Assembly: GCA_036275915.1 (NCBI GenBank)
Contig: DASUCV010000009.1
Span: 349,198-413,197, forward strand
DNA: 64,000 bases
Reading direction: 5' to 3'
DNA from: Candidatus Polarisedimenticolaceae bacterium
GTDB taxonomy: Bacteria; Acidobacteriota; Polarisedimenticolia; Polarisedimenticolales; DASRJG01
The notes below the pieces were generated by a model. The model was not told the DNA's origin. It did no database searches and saw nothing but the letters and a program-made list of their open reading frames with translations. Positions 56,563 to 64,000 of the stretch are shown here, one piece after another. How positions within the stretch are numbered: the stretch's first letter is position 1; each line of letters opens with the position of its first letter. A program made the translations under genes and the position numbers.

Positions 56563-58789
56563 CGGCCGGTTCCGGCGCCGGCTCCATCGTGGACCGCCGG
56601 AAGATCATCGCGGAGAGCGGCGGCAGGCGCAGGACGAGGGACTGCGGGAGGCCGTGCTGCGGCTCAGCTTCCGCTTCGACGGAGGCCGGGACCTCGAACC
56701 CGCTGCCGTCGAACGCGCGATCGTCGGAATTGAGCAGAAGATCGTAGCGGCCGGACTCCGGCGCGCCGATGCGGTAGCCTTCGTGCGTCATCGGGGTGAG
56801 GTTGAGGACGACGAGCAGGCTGTCGTCGCCACCGGAGCGCAGGTAGGACACCACCGAGTTCACGCGGTCGCTGCAATCGATCCACCGGAAGCCGTCCGGA
56901 TCGTGGTCCCGCCGCCAGAGCGCCGGGTGCTCGTGGTAAAGGCGCCCGAGCGCGCGCACGAGGGCGAGGACCCCGCGGTGGAACGGCTCGGCGCCCAGGT
57001 TCCACTCCGGCCCTCGGCTCTCGCTCCACTCCCACCACGGCGCGAGCTCGCTCCCCATGAAGAGGAGCTTCTTCCCGGGCCGCGTCCACATGTAGGCGTA
57101 GAGGAGCCGCAGGTTCGCGAACTGCTGCTCGAGGGTCCCGGGCATCTTCCCGAGGAGCGATTTCTTCCCGTGGACGACCTCGTCGTGCGAGAGCGCGTTG
57201 ACGAAGCGCTCGCTGTACTCGTAGATCATCGCGAACGTCAGCGTGTCGTGGTGCCAGGTCCTGCCGATCGGGTCGACGGCGAAGTACTTGAGCGTGTCGT
57301 GCATCCACCCCATGTTCCACTTGAAGGCGAAGCCCAGCCCGCCGGAGTCCGGCGGACGCGTCACGTGGGGCCACGACGTCGACTCCTCCGCGATCGTGAA
57401 CGCGCCGGGGGCCTCTTCGGCGAGCGTGCGGTGGAGGTTCCGGAAGAATTCGATCGCATCGAGGTTCTCCCGCCCCCCCGCGCGGTTCGGGATCCATTCC
57501 CCTTCCTTGCGGCTGTAATCGAGGTAGAGCATCGACGCGACCGCATCGACCCGGAGACCGTCGACGTGCAGCTCGCGCAGCCAGTAGATCGCGTTCGCGA
57601 TGAGGAACCCCGCGACCTCCGGCCGGCCGAGGTTGAAGATGAGCGTCCCCCAGTCCGGATGCTCGCCGAGACGCGGGTCGTCGTGCTCGTAGAGCGCGGT
57701 CCCGTCGAACCGGCGGAGAGCGAAGTCGTCGCGCGGGAAGTGAGCGGGGACCCAATCGACGATGACTCCGATTCCCGCGCGATGGCAGAGGTCGACGAAC
57801 GCGCGGAAATCGTCGGGGGTCCCGAACCGTGAGGTGGGCGCGTAGTAGCCGGAGACCTGGTAACCCCACGATCCGTCGAACGGATGCTCCGCGACCGGCA
57901 TCAGCTCGATGTGCGTGAACCCGAGCGCCCGCACGTGATCGATGAGGCCGGGGGCGATCTCCCGGTAGCTCGGCGTGCGTCCCTCGCGCTCGAGCGCCTT
58001 CGCCCATGAGCCGAGGTGCACCTCGTAAGCGGCGAGGGCCGCGGCCGCGGGGTCGATCGCGCGGCGCCGCTCCATCCATGCGCCGTCGCCCCAGACGTGC
58101 GTCGTCCGCTCGACGACCGACGCGGTGCGCGGCGGGCGTTCCATCGCGCGTGCCATCGGATCGGTCTTGAGCCGGAGCATCCCTTCCTGCGTCTTGACCT
58201 CGTACTTGTAGACGGCGTCCGGCCCGAGTCCGGGCACGAAGAGCTCGTGAACCCCGGAGCCCTGGAGCCGCCGCATCGGGTAGAGCCGCCCGTCCCATCC
58301 ACAGAAATCGCCGACCAACGCGACGCGGCGCGCGTTCGGCGCCCAGACCGCGAATGCGACCCCTTCCGTGCCGTCCGGCGCAGTCGTCGTGCGCGCGCCG
58401 AGCGCCTGCCAGAGCCGCCGGTGAGTCCCCTCGTGGAAGAGATGGCGATCGACCTCGCCCATCGTCGGCGCGAAGCGATACGGCTCGTCGCGCTCCCACG
58501 TCCCGCCTCCGGCGAAATGGAGCGCGATCCGGTAGGCGAACGGCGGCGTGTGCCCCGCGACGAAGCAGGCGAAGAGGCCGCCGCCGAGCGCTTCCATCGG
58601 CCGCGTCTCACCGTCGAGGAGCAGCTCGCACGCGACGGCGTCCGGGTGAAACGCGCGGACGACCGCTCCGGCGGCTTCGCCCCATGCCGCCGGATGCGCG
58701 CCTAGGATCCGGTGGGGCTCGTCGTGGTCGCCGGAGAGGAGCCGGCCGACTTCGAGGGCGCTCTCCGCGCCCGGTGCGTGCGATCTCAC
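56501..58789 (-). CDS. glgB: 1,4-alpha-glucan branching enzyme
   Basis: 762 residues from the GTG at 58789. The order is an N-terminal N1/CBM48 region (GEVDRHLFHEGTH; FAVWAPNARRVALVGDFCGWDG), the GH13 barrel and a C-terminal all-beta domain. The nucleophile lies in GLRVDAVASMLYLDYSR, the acid/base in FTIAEESTSWP and the stabiliser Asp in NALSHDEVVHGKKS. It forms alpha-1,6 branches in glycogen. A Lys/Arg-rich tail of about 27 residues (PEPAAKKRATRKGGSSRSKR) extends beyond the family end and is encoded opposite the receiver gene. The GTG has TAATCT 7 bases upstream and no ribosome site. No other glg gene is nearby. Confidence 0.95.
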   Translation of the reverse strand: MRSHAPGAESALEVGRLLSGDHDEPHRILGAHPAAWGEAAGAVVRAFHPDAVACELLLDGETRPMEALGGGLFACFVAGHTPPFAYRIALHFAGGGTWERDEPYRFAPTMGEVDRHLFHEGTHRRLWQALGARTTTAPDGTEGVAFAVWAPNARRVALVGDFCGWDGRLYPMRRLQGSGVHELFVPGLGPDAVYKYEVKTQEGMLRLKTDPMARAMERPPRTASVVERTTHVWGDGAWMERRRAIDPAAAALAAYEVHLGSWAKALEREGRTPSYREIAPGLIDHVRALGFTHIELMPVAEHPFDGSWGYQVSGYYAPTSRFGTPDDFRAFVDLCHRAGIGVIVDWVPAHFPRDDFALRRFDGTALYEHDDPRLGEHPDWGTLIFNLGRPEVAGFLIANAIYWLRELHVDGLRVDAVASMLYLDYSRKEGEWIPNRAGGRENLDAIEFFRNLHRTLAEEAPGAFTIAEESTSWPHVTRPPDSGGLGFAFKWNMGWMHDTLKYFAVDPIGRTWHHDTLTFAMIYEYSERFVNALSHDEVVHGKKSLLGKMPGTLEQQFANLRLLYAYMWTRPGKKLLFMGSELAPWWEWSESRGPEWNLGAEPFHRGVLALVRALGRLYHEHPALWRRDHDPDGFRWIDCSDRVNSVVSYLRSGGDDSLLVVLNLTPMTHEGYRIGAPESGRYDLLLNSDDRAFDGSGFEVPASVEAEAEPQHGLPQSLVLRLPPLSAMIFRRSTMEPAPEPAAKKRATRKGGSSRSKRGASP

Positions 58790-58796
58790 GGGATCT

Positions 58797-58802
58797 AGAT
58801 TA
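58797..58802 (-). promoter_or_regulatory. putative -10 box (TAATCT) of a leaderless glgB transcript
   Basis: On the minus strand TAATCT is followed by 7 bases (AGATCCC) and the GTG at 58789. Confidence 0.4.
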
Positions 58803-58871
58803 TCGCGAAGGCGCGCCTTGTCCTTTGCGCGAGTTGCGGAAATAATCGAAGGCTTCGAGGGACTCGTCCGC

Positions 58872-60278
58872 ATGAGGGATTCCGGCGGATCCGTGGATCG
58901 CGCGATGGCACTGCTCGAGCGGTACGATCGCCCCGGGCCGCGCTATACGTCCTATCCGACCGCCGTCGAGTTCCACGAGGGGGTCGACGACGCCGTCTAC
59001 CGGTCGAAGCTCGAGGAGGCCGACAAAGACGCGGACGCCCCGCTCTCGCTCTACGCGCACCTCCCCTTCTGCGAGGCCCGCTGCTTCTTCTGCGGGTGCA
59101 ACGTGGTCATCACCCGGCACCGCGACGTGGCGGCGCGTTACCTGGGCGCGCTCGATCGCGAAATCGATCTCCTCGCCGCGGCGCTGCCGCGGCGCCGGCG
59201 CGTCTCGCAGATGCACTGGGGAGGCGGCACGCCGACGTACTTCGAGGCGGAGCAGATGGAGACGACGTTCCGCCATCTTGCCGGCGTCTTCGCCTTCGAC
59301 CCCGACGCCGAGATCGGTGTCGAGGTCGATCCCCGCGTGACGACGCCGCGCCACCTCGAAAGCCTCCGGCGACTCGGCTTCAACCGTCTGTCGCTCGGCG
59401 TTCAGGATTTCGACCACGAGGTCCAGGCCGCCGTCAATCGGGTGCAGAGCTACGATCAGACGCGCGACTGCATCGAGCTCGGCCGCAAGCTCGGATTCCA
59501 ATCGATCAACGTCGATCTCATTTACGGGCTCCCGTACCAGCGCGTCGACACCTTCGAGACGACGCTCGAGCGGGTCATCGGCCTCCGGCCGGGGCGGGTC
59601 GCGGTCTACTCGTTCGCCTTCGTGCCTTGGATACGCGCGCACATGAAGCACCTTCCCCAGGAGGCGATGCCGGCGCCCGAGACGAAGCTCGCGCTTCTCC
59701 GCGCGGCGGCGCGCGCATTCACCTCCGCCGGTTACCTCCAGATCGGGATGGACCACTTCGCGCTGCCCGACGACGACATGGGCAAGGCCGCGCTCGCCCG
59801 CACGCTGCACCGCAACTTCATGGGCTACAGCACGCAGGCGGGGCGCGACATGGTCGCGCTCGGCGTCTCGGGAATCGGCGACGTCAAGGGCGCGCTCGTC
59901 CAGAACGTGAAGACCCTCACGGGCTACTACCAGGCGCTCGAGGCCGGGAGGTTCCCGATCGAGCGCGGCTACGTCTTGGACGACGACGACCGGATCCGCC
60001 GCTACGCGATCACCGAGCTCATGTGCCGCCTAAGGCTCGAGTTCGGGGAGGTCGCCCGGCAATTCGGGGTTGATCCTCGCGCCTACTTCGCGCGCGAGCT
60101 CGCCGAGCTGTCCGGTCCCGGCTCGCCGGCCGAGGACGGCCTGGTCACGCTCGAGGCCGATGCGATCGACGTCACCGAGTTGGGGCGGCAGTTCGTGCGG
60201 AACGTCTGCATGATCTTCGACCGGCATCACCGTGCGCGCGGGACCGGCGGGGCGCCGGTCTTCAGCCGCACGGTATGA
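58872..60278 (+). CDS. hemN: oxygen-independent coproporphyrinogen III dehydrogenase
   Basis: 468 residues, radical-SAM enzyme. It starts with the family signature GPRYTSYPTAVEFHEG. The cluster motif is FCEARCFFCGCN (CxxxCxxC plus a fourth Cys), followed by MHWGGGTPTYF and DLIYGLPYQ, and the HemN C-terminal domain is present. It decarboxylates coproporphyrinogen III to protoporphyrinogen IX without O2. The ATG at 58872 gives an N-terminus like characterised HemN; an upstream TTG at 58818 is less likely. Its stop overlaps the start of hemG (ATGA), which performs the next step. Confidence 0.95.
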   Translation: MRDSGGSVDRAMALLERYDRPGPRYTSYPTAVEFHEGVDDAVYRSKLEEADKDADAPLSLYAHLPFCEARCFFCGCNVVITRHRDVAARYLGALDREIDLLAAALPRRRRVSQMHWGGGTPTYFEAEQMETTFRHLAGVFAFDPDAEIGVEVDPRVTTPRHLESLRRLGFNRLSLGVQDFDHEVQAAVNRVQSYDQTRDCIELGRKLGFQSINVDLIYGLPYQRVDTFETTLERVIGLRPGRVAVYSFAFVPWIRAHMKHLPQEAMPAPETKLALLRAAARAFTSAGYLQIGMDHFALPDDDMGKAALARTLHRNFMGYSTQAGRDMVALGVSGIGDVKGALVQNVKTLTGYYQALEAGRFPIERGYVLDDDDRIRRYAITELMCRLRLEFGEVARQFGVDPRAYFARELAELSGPGSPAEDGLVTLEADAIDVTELGRQFVRNVCMIFDRHHRARGTGGAPVFSRTV

Positions 60279-61615
60279 CGTCGCGGCGCGTCGCCGTCGT
60301 CGGCGCCGGGATCACGGGGCTCACACTCGGCTACCGCCTCCGCGAGCGCGGCCTGTCGCCCGTCGTGCTCGAGTCGGCGGCGGAGGTCGGCGGCCACGTC
60401 AAGACGATCGTCGAGGACGGCTTCGTCGTCGAAGGCGGCCCCAACGGCTTCCTCGATCGCGAGCCCGCGGTCCCCCGCCTCGTCGCCGACGTGGGCCTCA
60501 CCGCGAGTCTCGTCGACGCGAGCCCCGAGTCGGCGCGCCGGTTCATCCTGGACGGCGGCAAGCTCTGGCAGGTCCCGCAGTCTCCGGGCACGCTCCTGCG
60601 CTTCGGCGCGATGAGCCTCGCCGGCCGCCTGCGCGTAGTACTCGAGCCGTTCGCGCGCCGTGCGCGAAGCGGGCAGGAGGAGACGGTCTTCGACTTCGCG
60701 CGCCGGCGGATTGGCCGCGAGGGCGCGGAGGTGCTGGTCGATACCGCCGTGTCGGGTATCTCGGCGGGCGACAGCCGGCGCCTCTCCGCACCGGCGCAGT
60801 TTCCGCTCATGATCGAGATGGAGCGCGAGCACGGCAGCCTGCTGCGCGCGATGATCGCGCGGCGCCGCCGCGGCGTCGGCGCTCCCAAGCTCAAGAGCTT
60901 CGACGGCGGGATGCATGTCCTCGTCGACGGCCTCGCCAAGACGCTCGGCGGCGCCATCCGCGTGAGCGCGGGGGTGGCATCGCTCACGCGTGACGGCTCG
61001 ACCTGGCGCCTGGCGCTCGCCTCCGGAGAGACCGTCGAGGCGGACGTTCTCGCCCTCGCCTGCGGCGCCGCGCCGGCCGCACGCATCCTCCGGCCGTTCG
61101 ATCCCTCGCTCGCCGCGGCCCTCGATCGGATCGAGGCCGCTCCCGTCGCCGTGTCGGCGTTCGCGTTCCCGCAGGAGGCCGTGAAGCGCCCGCTCGACGG
61201 CTACGGCTACCTCGTCACGCGAGCCGCCGGCCTCGCGACGCTCGGCGTGCTCTGGGAGTCGTCGCTCTTCCCGGGGCGTGCGCCGGCGGGAACCGCGCTC
61301 CTCCGGGTCATGATGGGCGGCTCGAGAGCGCCGGAGGTCGCGGCTCTCGATGCCGCGGCGGCCGAGTCGCAAGCGCTCGCGGAGATGCGCGACATCCTCG
61401 GTCTCACCGGCGAGCCGAGCCGTCGATGGCGATTCCCGGAGCGCGGCGCAATCGCCCAGTACACGCTCGGCCACGTCGGTCGCGTCGGCGAGATCCGCGC
61501 GCTCGCGGCACGCCATCCTGGTCTCGTTCTCTGCGGCACGTCGTACGACGGTGTGTCGTTCGGCGCCGCCGTCGCGTCGGCGGAGAAAACCGCAGAGATG
61601 CTCAGGGGACAGTAA
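60275..61615 (+). CDS. hemG: FAD-dependent protoporphyrinogen oxidase (HemG/HemY type)
   Basis: 446 residues. N-terminal dinucleotide motif VAVVGAGITGLTLGYRL with ESAAEVGGHVKT, then FVVEGGPNGFL, which is typical of flavin protoporphyrinogen oxidases, and a C-terminal LVLCGTSYDGVSFGAAV that closes the FAD site. It oxidises protoporphyrinogen IX to protoporphyrin IX with O2 or another acceptor. Translationally coupled to hemN. The combination of an O2-independent HemN with this oxidase suggests facultative or microaerobic heme synthesis. The final residues and stop codon are encoded by a GGGGACAG repeat fragment. Confidence 0.93.
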   Translation: MTSRRVAVVGAGITGLTLGYRLRERGLSPVVLESAAEVGGHVKTIVEDGFVVEGGPNGFLDREPAVPRLVADVGLTASLVDASPESARRFILDGGKLWQVPQSPGTLLRFGAMSLAGRLRVVLEPFARRARSGQEETVFDFARRRIGREGAEVLVDTAVSGISAGDSRRLSAPAQFPLMIEMEREHGSLLRAMIARRRRGVGAPKLKSFDGGMHVLVDGLAKTLGGAIRVSAGVASLTRDGSTWRLALASGETVEADVLALACGAAPAARILRPFDPSLAAALDRIEAAPVAVSAFAFPQEAVKRPLDGYGYLVTRAAGLATLGVLWESSLFPGRAPAGTALLRVMMGGSRAPEVAALDAAAAESQALAEMRDILGLTGEPSRRWRFPERGAIAQYTLGHVGRVGEIRALAARHPGLVLCGTSYDGVSFGAAVASAEKTAEMLRGQ

Positions 61616-61619
61616 CCGA
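61604..61619 (+). repeat. REP-like GGGGACAG fragment spanning the hemG stop codon
   Basis: AGGGGACAGTAACCGA closely matches the arm of the palindrome at 18810 (AGGGGACAGCTACCGA). It encodes the end of HemG and contains its TAA (61613-61615). There is no inverted partner. Confidence 0.55.
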
Positions 61620-61625
61620 GTAGTT

Positions 61626-62582
61626 TTATGCGTGGCCCTTGCGGCGCTGCGCGAGCTCGAAGGCGAGCGTCGCGCGCAGGCCGTCCAGGGTGCCGTCGGC
61701 CAGGCGCCATTGCGCGGTGGCGCGCCGCGCGCCGGCGGGGATGCGCGTCTCGGCCTCACGCTCGATGAGCGGCGACACGAGGACGACCGCGTTCTCGCCA
61801 ACCTCGCGGAGGGCGACGCGGAGGCGCGGCAGCGGCACGATGCTGATGCGCTGGATCACGTCGTCCGTCGCGCCGAGCTGGCGCAGGAACCGGAGGAAGA
61901 CCTCGCCGAAACGCTCGTCGCGCACGGCGATGACGACGCCGCGCGACTTCGCCCACCGGAGGATCGCTTGCGGGAACTCGGCGTCGAGCGCGACGCGGTG
62001 GACCGAGAGGCCGACCGCACGGACGGCGGCCTCGACCTCGGCGCGGTGGCAGTCGGTCGTGACGACGCTCCATGCGCCCGCGGTGGCACCGGCCGGATTC
62101 GCGAGGAGGTCGGCGAGGAGCACCGGGCGCGGATTGACCCCGAGACCGACGCGCAGGTCGTGGGCGATCATCTCGATCTGCTCGCGATTGCATTCGACGA
62201 CGGCGAGGGGCAGGCCCTGGAGGCCGCCGTTGAGCGTCGCTTGGACGAAGTCGGCGTAAGCCGTCGGCGAGAGGCCGAGCGCGTGTGCCTCGCCCCGGCA
62301 GCGGTTCACCGAGCGAACGAGCTCGTCGGTGGAGCGCGACGTCTCGTCGGCGGCGACGTAGGTGCCGGCCCCCGGCCGAACGGTGAGGAACCCCTCGTGC
62401 TCGAGCGCTTGGTACGCCCTGTGGATCGTCTTCCGATTGAGGCCGGTCAGCCCAGCCAGCCGCCGGACGGACATCACGCGGTCTCCCGGCTTCAGCCGGC
62501 CAAGATGCAGGGAGGTCAGAAGATGCTCGCGGACCTTCTCCGTGCCTTGGCTGATGCGTTTCGACGCCGTCGACTCTCCCAT
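61626..62582 (-). CDS. GntR-family transcriptional regulator
   Basis: 318 residues. An N-terminal winged helix (about 15-80: VMSVRRLAGLTGLNRKTIHR, then AYQALEHEGFLTVRPGAGTY) is followed by a long alpha/beta domain of about 220 residues that looks like a small-molecule binding fold (AWSVVTTDCHRAEVEAAVRA; GVVIAVRDERFGEVFLRFL). It is not a PLP/MocR fusion, as the aminotransferase motifs are missing. GGAGGG precedes the ATG. The heme-motif barrel gene lies 82 bases upstream on the same strand. Convergent with hemG. Confidence 0.87.
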   Translation of the reverse strand: MGESTASKRISQGTEKVREHLLTSLHLGRLKPGDRVMSVRRLAGLTGLNRKTIHRAYQALEHEGFLTVRPGAGTYVAADETSRSTDELVRSVNRCRGEAHALGLSPTAYADFVQATLNGGLQGLPLAVVECNREQIEMIAHDLRVGLGVNPRPVLLADLLANPAGATAGAWSVVTTDCHRAEVEAAVRAVGLSVHRVALDAEFPQAILRWAKSRGVVIAVRDERFGEVFLRFLRQLGATDDVIQRISIVPLPRLRVALREVGENAVVLVSPLIEREAETRIPAGARRATAQWRLADGTLDGLRATLAFELAQRRKGHA

Positions 62583-62664
62583 GGTGCCCTCCGCTTCGAC
62601 CTCGCCCTCTGAGGATACGGCGATTCGCCTGCCCGTGCTCGCCGCCCGTCGGGATGCGTTCAGG

Positions 62665-63741
62665 CTAGAAGTAGATATGGGCCTGGAGGATGGCGCGGTC
62701 GTCCCGGCTGGCGCCGGACGACACGGGACCGTTGCCGAAGCGGTAGAGAACGCGGACCTGGAGTCCCGGGAGCGGGGTCCAATCGACCCCGGCCCCCCAG
62801 TTGACGATGTCCCCCTCGGTGTCGTCGAGATCGAGGTCGTACGCTCCGGCGAAGGTGCGGACGGTCAGTCCGGCGTGCGCGAGGATGTCCAGCTCCACCT
62901 GGGCCGCCCTGCCGTCTTGCGTGGGGTGGATCCCGTCGTCGTCACGGATCGCATCGATCTCGGCCAGTGCTACGACCGGGCCCGCGCGGAAGGCGCCGAA
63001 CGTCCCGAAGACCGCTCGGTGCGCTCCGGCGGGGAGGTCGTTGTTGGACGCGGAGAGACCGAGGCGGCCGCGCTTCCACAGGACGGCGAAGGTCCCCGTG
63101 TACTGCTTGTCGTTGTCCTGCTCGGCGCCGCCCGCGGTGCCGTTCGAGACCGCGAACGCCCCCATGAAGTCGCCGTTGTCGAATCCGACCTCGGCTCCGA
63201 TGTCCGATGTCTCGAAGGTGAAGCCGGTCGCCCGGCGCGTCGCGTAGTCGTTGTCCTCGAACCTCAGACCGAACGGCAGGAAGAACTTGCCGCCCTTGAC
63301 GTAGAGGCCCGAGGTCTTGAACGCGTAGAGGAGGAACGCCTCGCGGCACGTGGCGCCTCCCGGTGCTACGCGCTCGTCGATGTACGCCTGGAGCTGGTCC
63401 TTGAGGAGGTCGACCCCGAGATAGACGTTGGCCTCGGCGATCTCCGCCTCGCCGATGTAAGGCCCGTCGGCGCGGAACGTGCCGGTGTAGCCGCCGCGGC
63501 CGTCGAGCCCGAGCCGCAGGCGATCGCCGATCGCGCCGTCGAAGAGCCCGTGCCCCGGCGCGAGCTTCTTCCAGGGCAGCGTTTGCGCGCCGTAGCCGGC
63601 GCCGTACACGGTGCGTCCGCCGCCACCGGTGCGGTTGAGGTGACAGGAGCCGCAGCCGAGGCCGGTCCTCACGGAGAGGTACGGCTCGGCGTGCGCCGCG
63701 GTCGAGAGGACGAGTACGGCACCGATCAGGAATCGTCTCAA
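62665..63741 (-). CDS. outer-membrane beta-barrel with N-terminal CxxCH heme motif
   Basis: 358 residues from a TTG at 63741 that overlaps the preceding stop (TTGA); an ATG at 63768 would overlap that gene by 31 bases. Signal peptide about 1-19 (LIGAVLVLSTAAHA). The first mature residues carry one c-type heme motif, GLGCGSCHLNRTGGG, then GRTVYGAGYGAQTLPW. The rest alternates as about 14-16 amphipathic strands (KGGKFFLPFGLRFEDNDYAT; VRVLYRFGNGP) and ends AILQAHIYF with the C-terminal aromatic of outer-membrane proteins. A mono-heme segment joined to a porin recalls Cyc2-type fused cytochrome-porins, though the family match is uncertain. The upstream partial gene looks cytochrome-like, so an electron-transfer role is plausible. 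Confidence 0.8.
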   Translation of the reverse strand: MRRFLIGAVLVLSTAAHAEPYLSVRTGLGCGSCHLNRTGGGGRTVYGAGYGAQTLPWKKLAPGHGLFDGAIGDRLRLGLDGRGGYTGTFRADGPYIGEAEIAEANVYLGVDLLKDQLQAYIDERVAPGGATCREAFLLYAFKTSGLYVKGGKFFLPFGLRFEDNDYATRRATGFTFETSDIGAEVGFDNGDFMGAFAVSNGTAGGAEQDNDKQYTGTFAVLWKRGRLGLSASNNDLPAGAHRAVFGTFGAFRAGPVVALAEIDAIRDDDGIHPTQDGRAAQVELDILAHAGLTVRTFAGAYDLDLDDTEGDIVNWGAGVDWTPLPGLQVRVLYRFGNGPVSSGASRDDRAILQAHIYF

Positions 63742-64000
63742 TTGTCGAGCGCTCCGGCATCGATCCACTGCTGGATCGCCGCGGTCTCCGCCGCCGACAG
63801 GTACGGACCGCCGAACGGCATCTGCTCGCCCGTGATCCTCGGGTCGGCGGTGACCTTCATGAAGAGGTAGGAGTTCGCCGCGTCGTTCGGGACCACCCGC
63901 TTGAATCCGGCCAGCTCGACGACGGCGACGTTCACCGTGTTGGCGTAGAAGTGTCCGGCGGACAGGTCCATCCCTTGCTGCGCGCCCGGGGCGACGTGGC
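63738..64000 (-). CDS. cytochrome c-like protein, C-terminal part (start outside window)
   Basis: About 86 codons are visible to the window edge, ending QQWIDAGALDN. The end NDAANSYLFMKVTADPRITG, EQMPFGG and YLSAAETAAIQQWIDAGA is typical of the C-terminus of planctomycete-type cytochrome c domains, where the Met in the MP segment is the distal heme ligand. The CxxCH motif, if present, lies outside the window. It overlaps the start of the barrel gene by a few bases, so the two are probably co-translated. Confidence 0.72.
   Translation of the reverse strand, partial: HVAPGAQQGMDLSAGHFYANTVNVAVVELAGFKRVVPNDAANSYLFMKVTADPRITGEQMPFGGPYLSAAETAAIQQWIDAGALDN

Overview
The window looks like chromosome from a free-living, high-GC, Gram-negative bacterium. 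It is densely coding, with most gaps under 200 bases, and holds outer-membrane barrels, many Sec signal peptides, a Tat-exported hemerythrin protein, Ser/Thr kinases, a sigma-54 activator, a SpoIIE-type phosphatase and several very large Cys-rich surface proteins. This mixture fits Acidobacteriota (Thermoanaerobaculia-like) or Myxococcota. That is inference from gene content, since no rRNA is present. I saw no tRNA, rRNA, CRISPR array, IS element or phage, and no gene-free stretch over 300 bases.

Layout. 1-8.5 kb: an M16 protease pair (one partial), a secreted beta-propeller protein, a methyltransferase with an MDR oxidoreductase, a secreted TPR protein, a cupin and a YkuD_2 L,D-transpeptidase-like protein. 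8.6-14.2 kb: one giant secreted repeat protein (about ten prealbumin-like repeats, then MopE and thrombospondin type 3 calcium-binding repeats). 14.4-18.8 kb: hemerythrin protein, a Ser/Thr kinase fused to a BRCT domain, then a methyltransferase/FAD-oxidase pair. 18.8-21.7 kb: SPFH protein and a NapH-like ferredoxin fused to TPRs. 21.8-28.3 kb: a Cys-rich secreted protein, a hexapeptide acyltransferase, an alpha/beta hydrolase, a DUF4124-like protein, a GAF-SpoIIE phosphatase and an MBL-fold hydrolase. 28.5-42.7 kb: an ordered plus-strand run of a giant Cys-rich repeat protein, a FecR-TPR-outer-membrane-barrel fusion, a CHASE2 class III cyclase, an unrecognised protein, a prolyl oligopeptidase, a HupE/UreJ-like protein and a small protein. 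42.7-46.9 kb: aminotransferase plus APC permease, divergent from an M2 dipeptidase. 47-52.5 kb: a 1606-residue kinase-ATPase-TPR-GAF-sigma54-Fis regulator and a small secreted protein behind a palindrome. 52.5-61.6 kb: two small secreted proteins, aconitase, a lone receiver, GlgB, HemN and HemG. 61.6-64 kb: a GntR regulator, a heme-motif outer-membrane barrel and a partial cytochrome-like protein.

Working together. The strongest candidate for an undescribed system is 32139-37471. An outer-membrane barrel carrying its own periplasmic FecR and TPR domains overlaps by one base a CHASE2 cyclase, so the envelope state could be read out as a cyclic nucleotide. Other points of interest are the kinase-BRCT fusion, the composition break inside the 4.8-kb regulator gene, REP-like palindromes sitting on stop codons, apparent leaderless starts (TANNNT 6-7 bases before the start codon), and a hairpin that would bury the ribosome binding site of the giant repeat protein.
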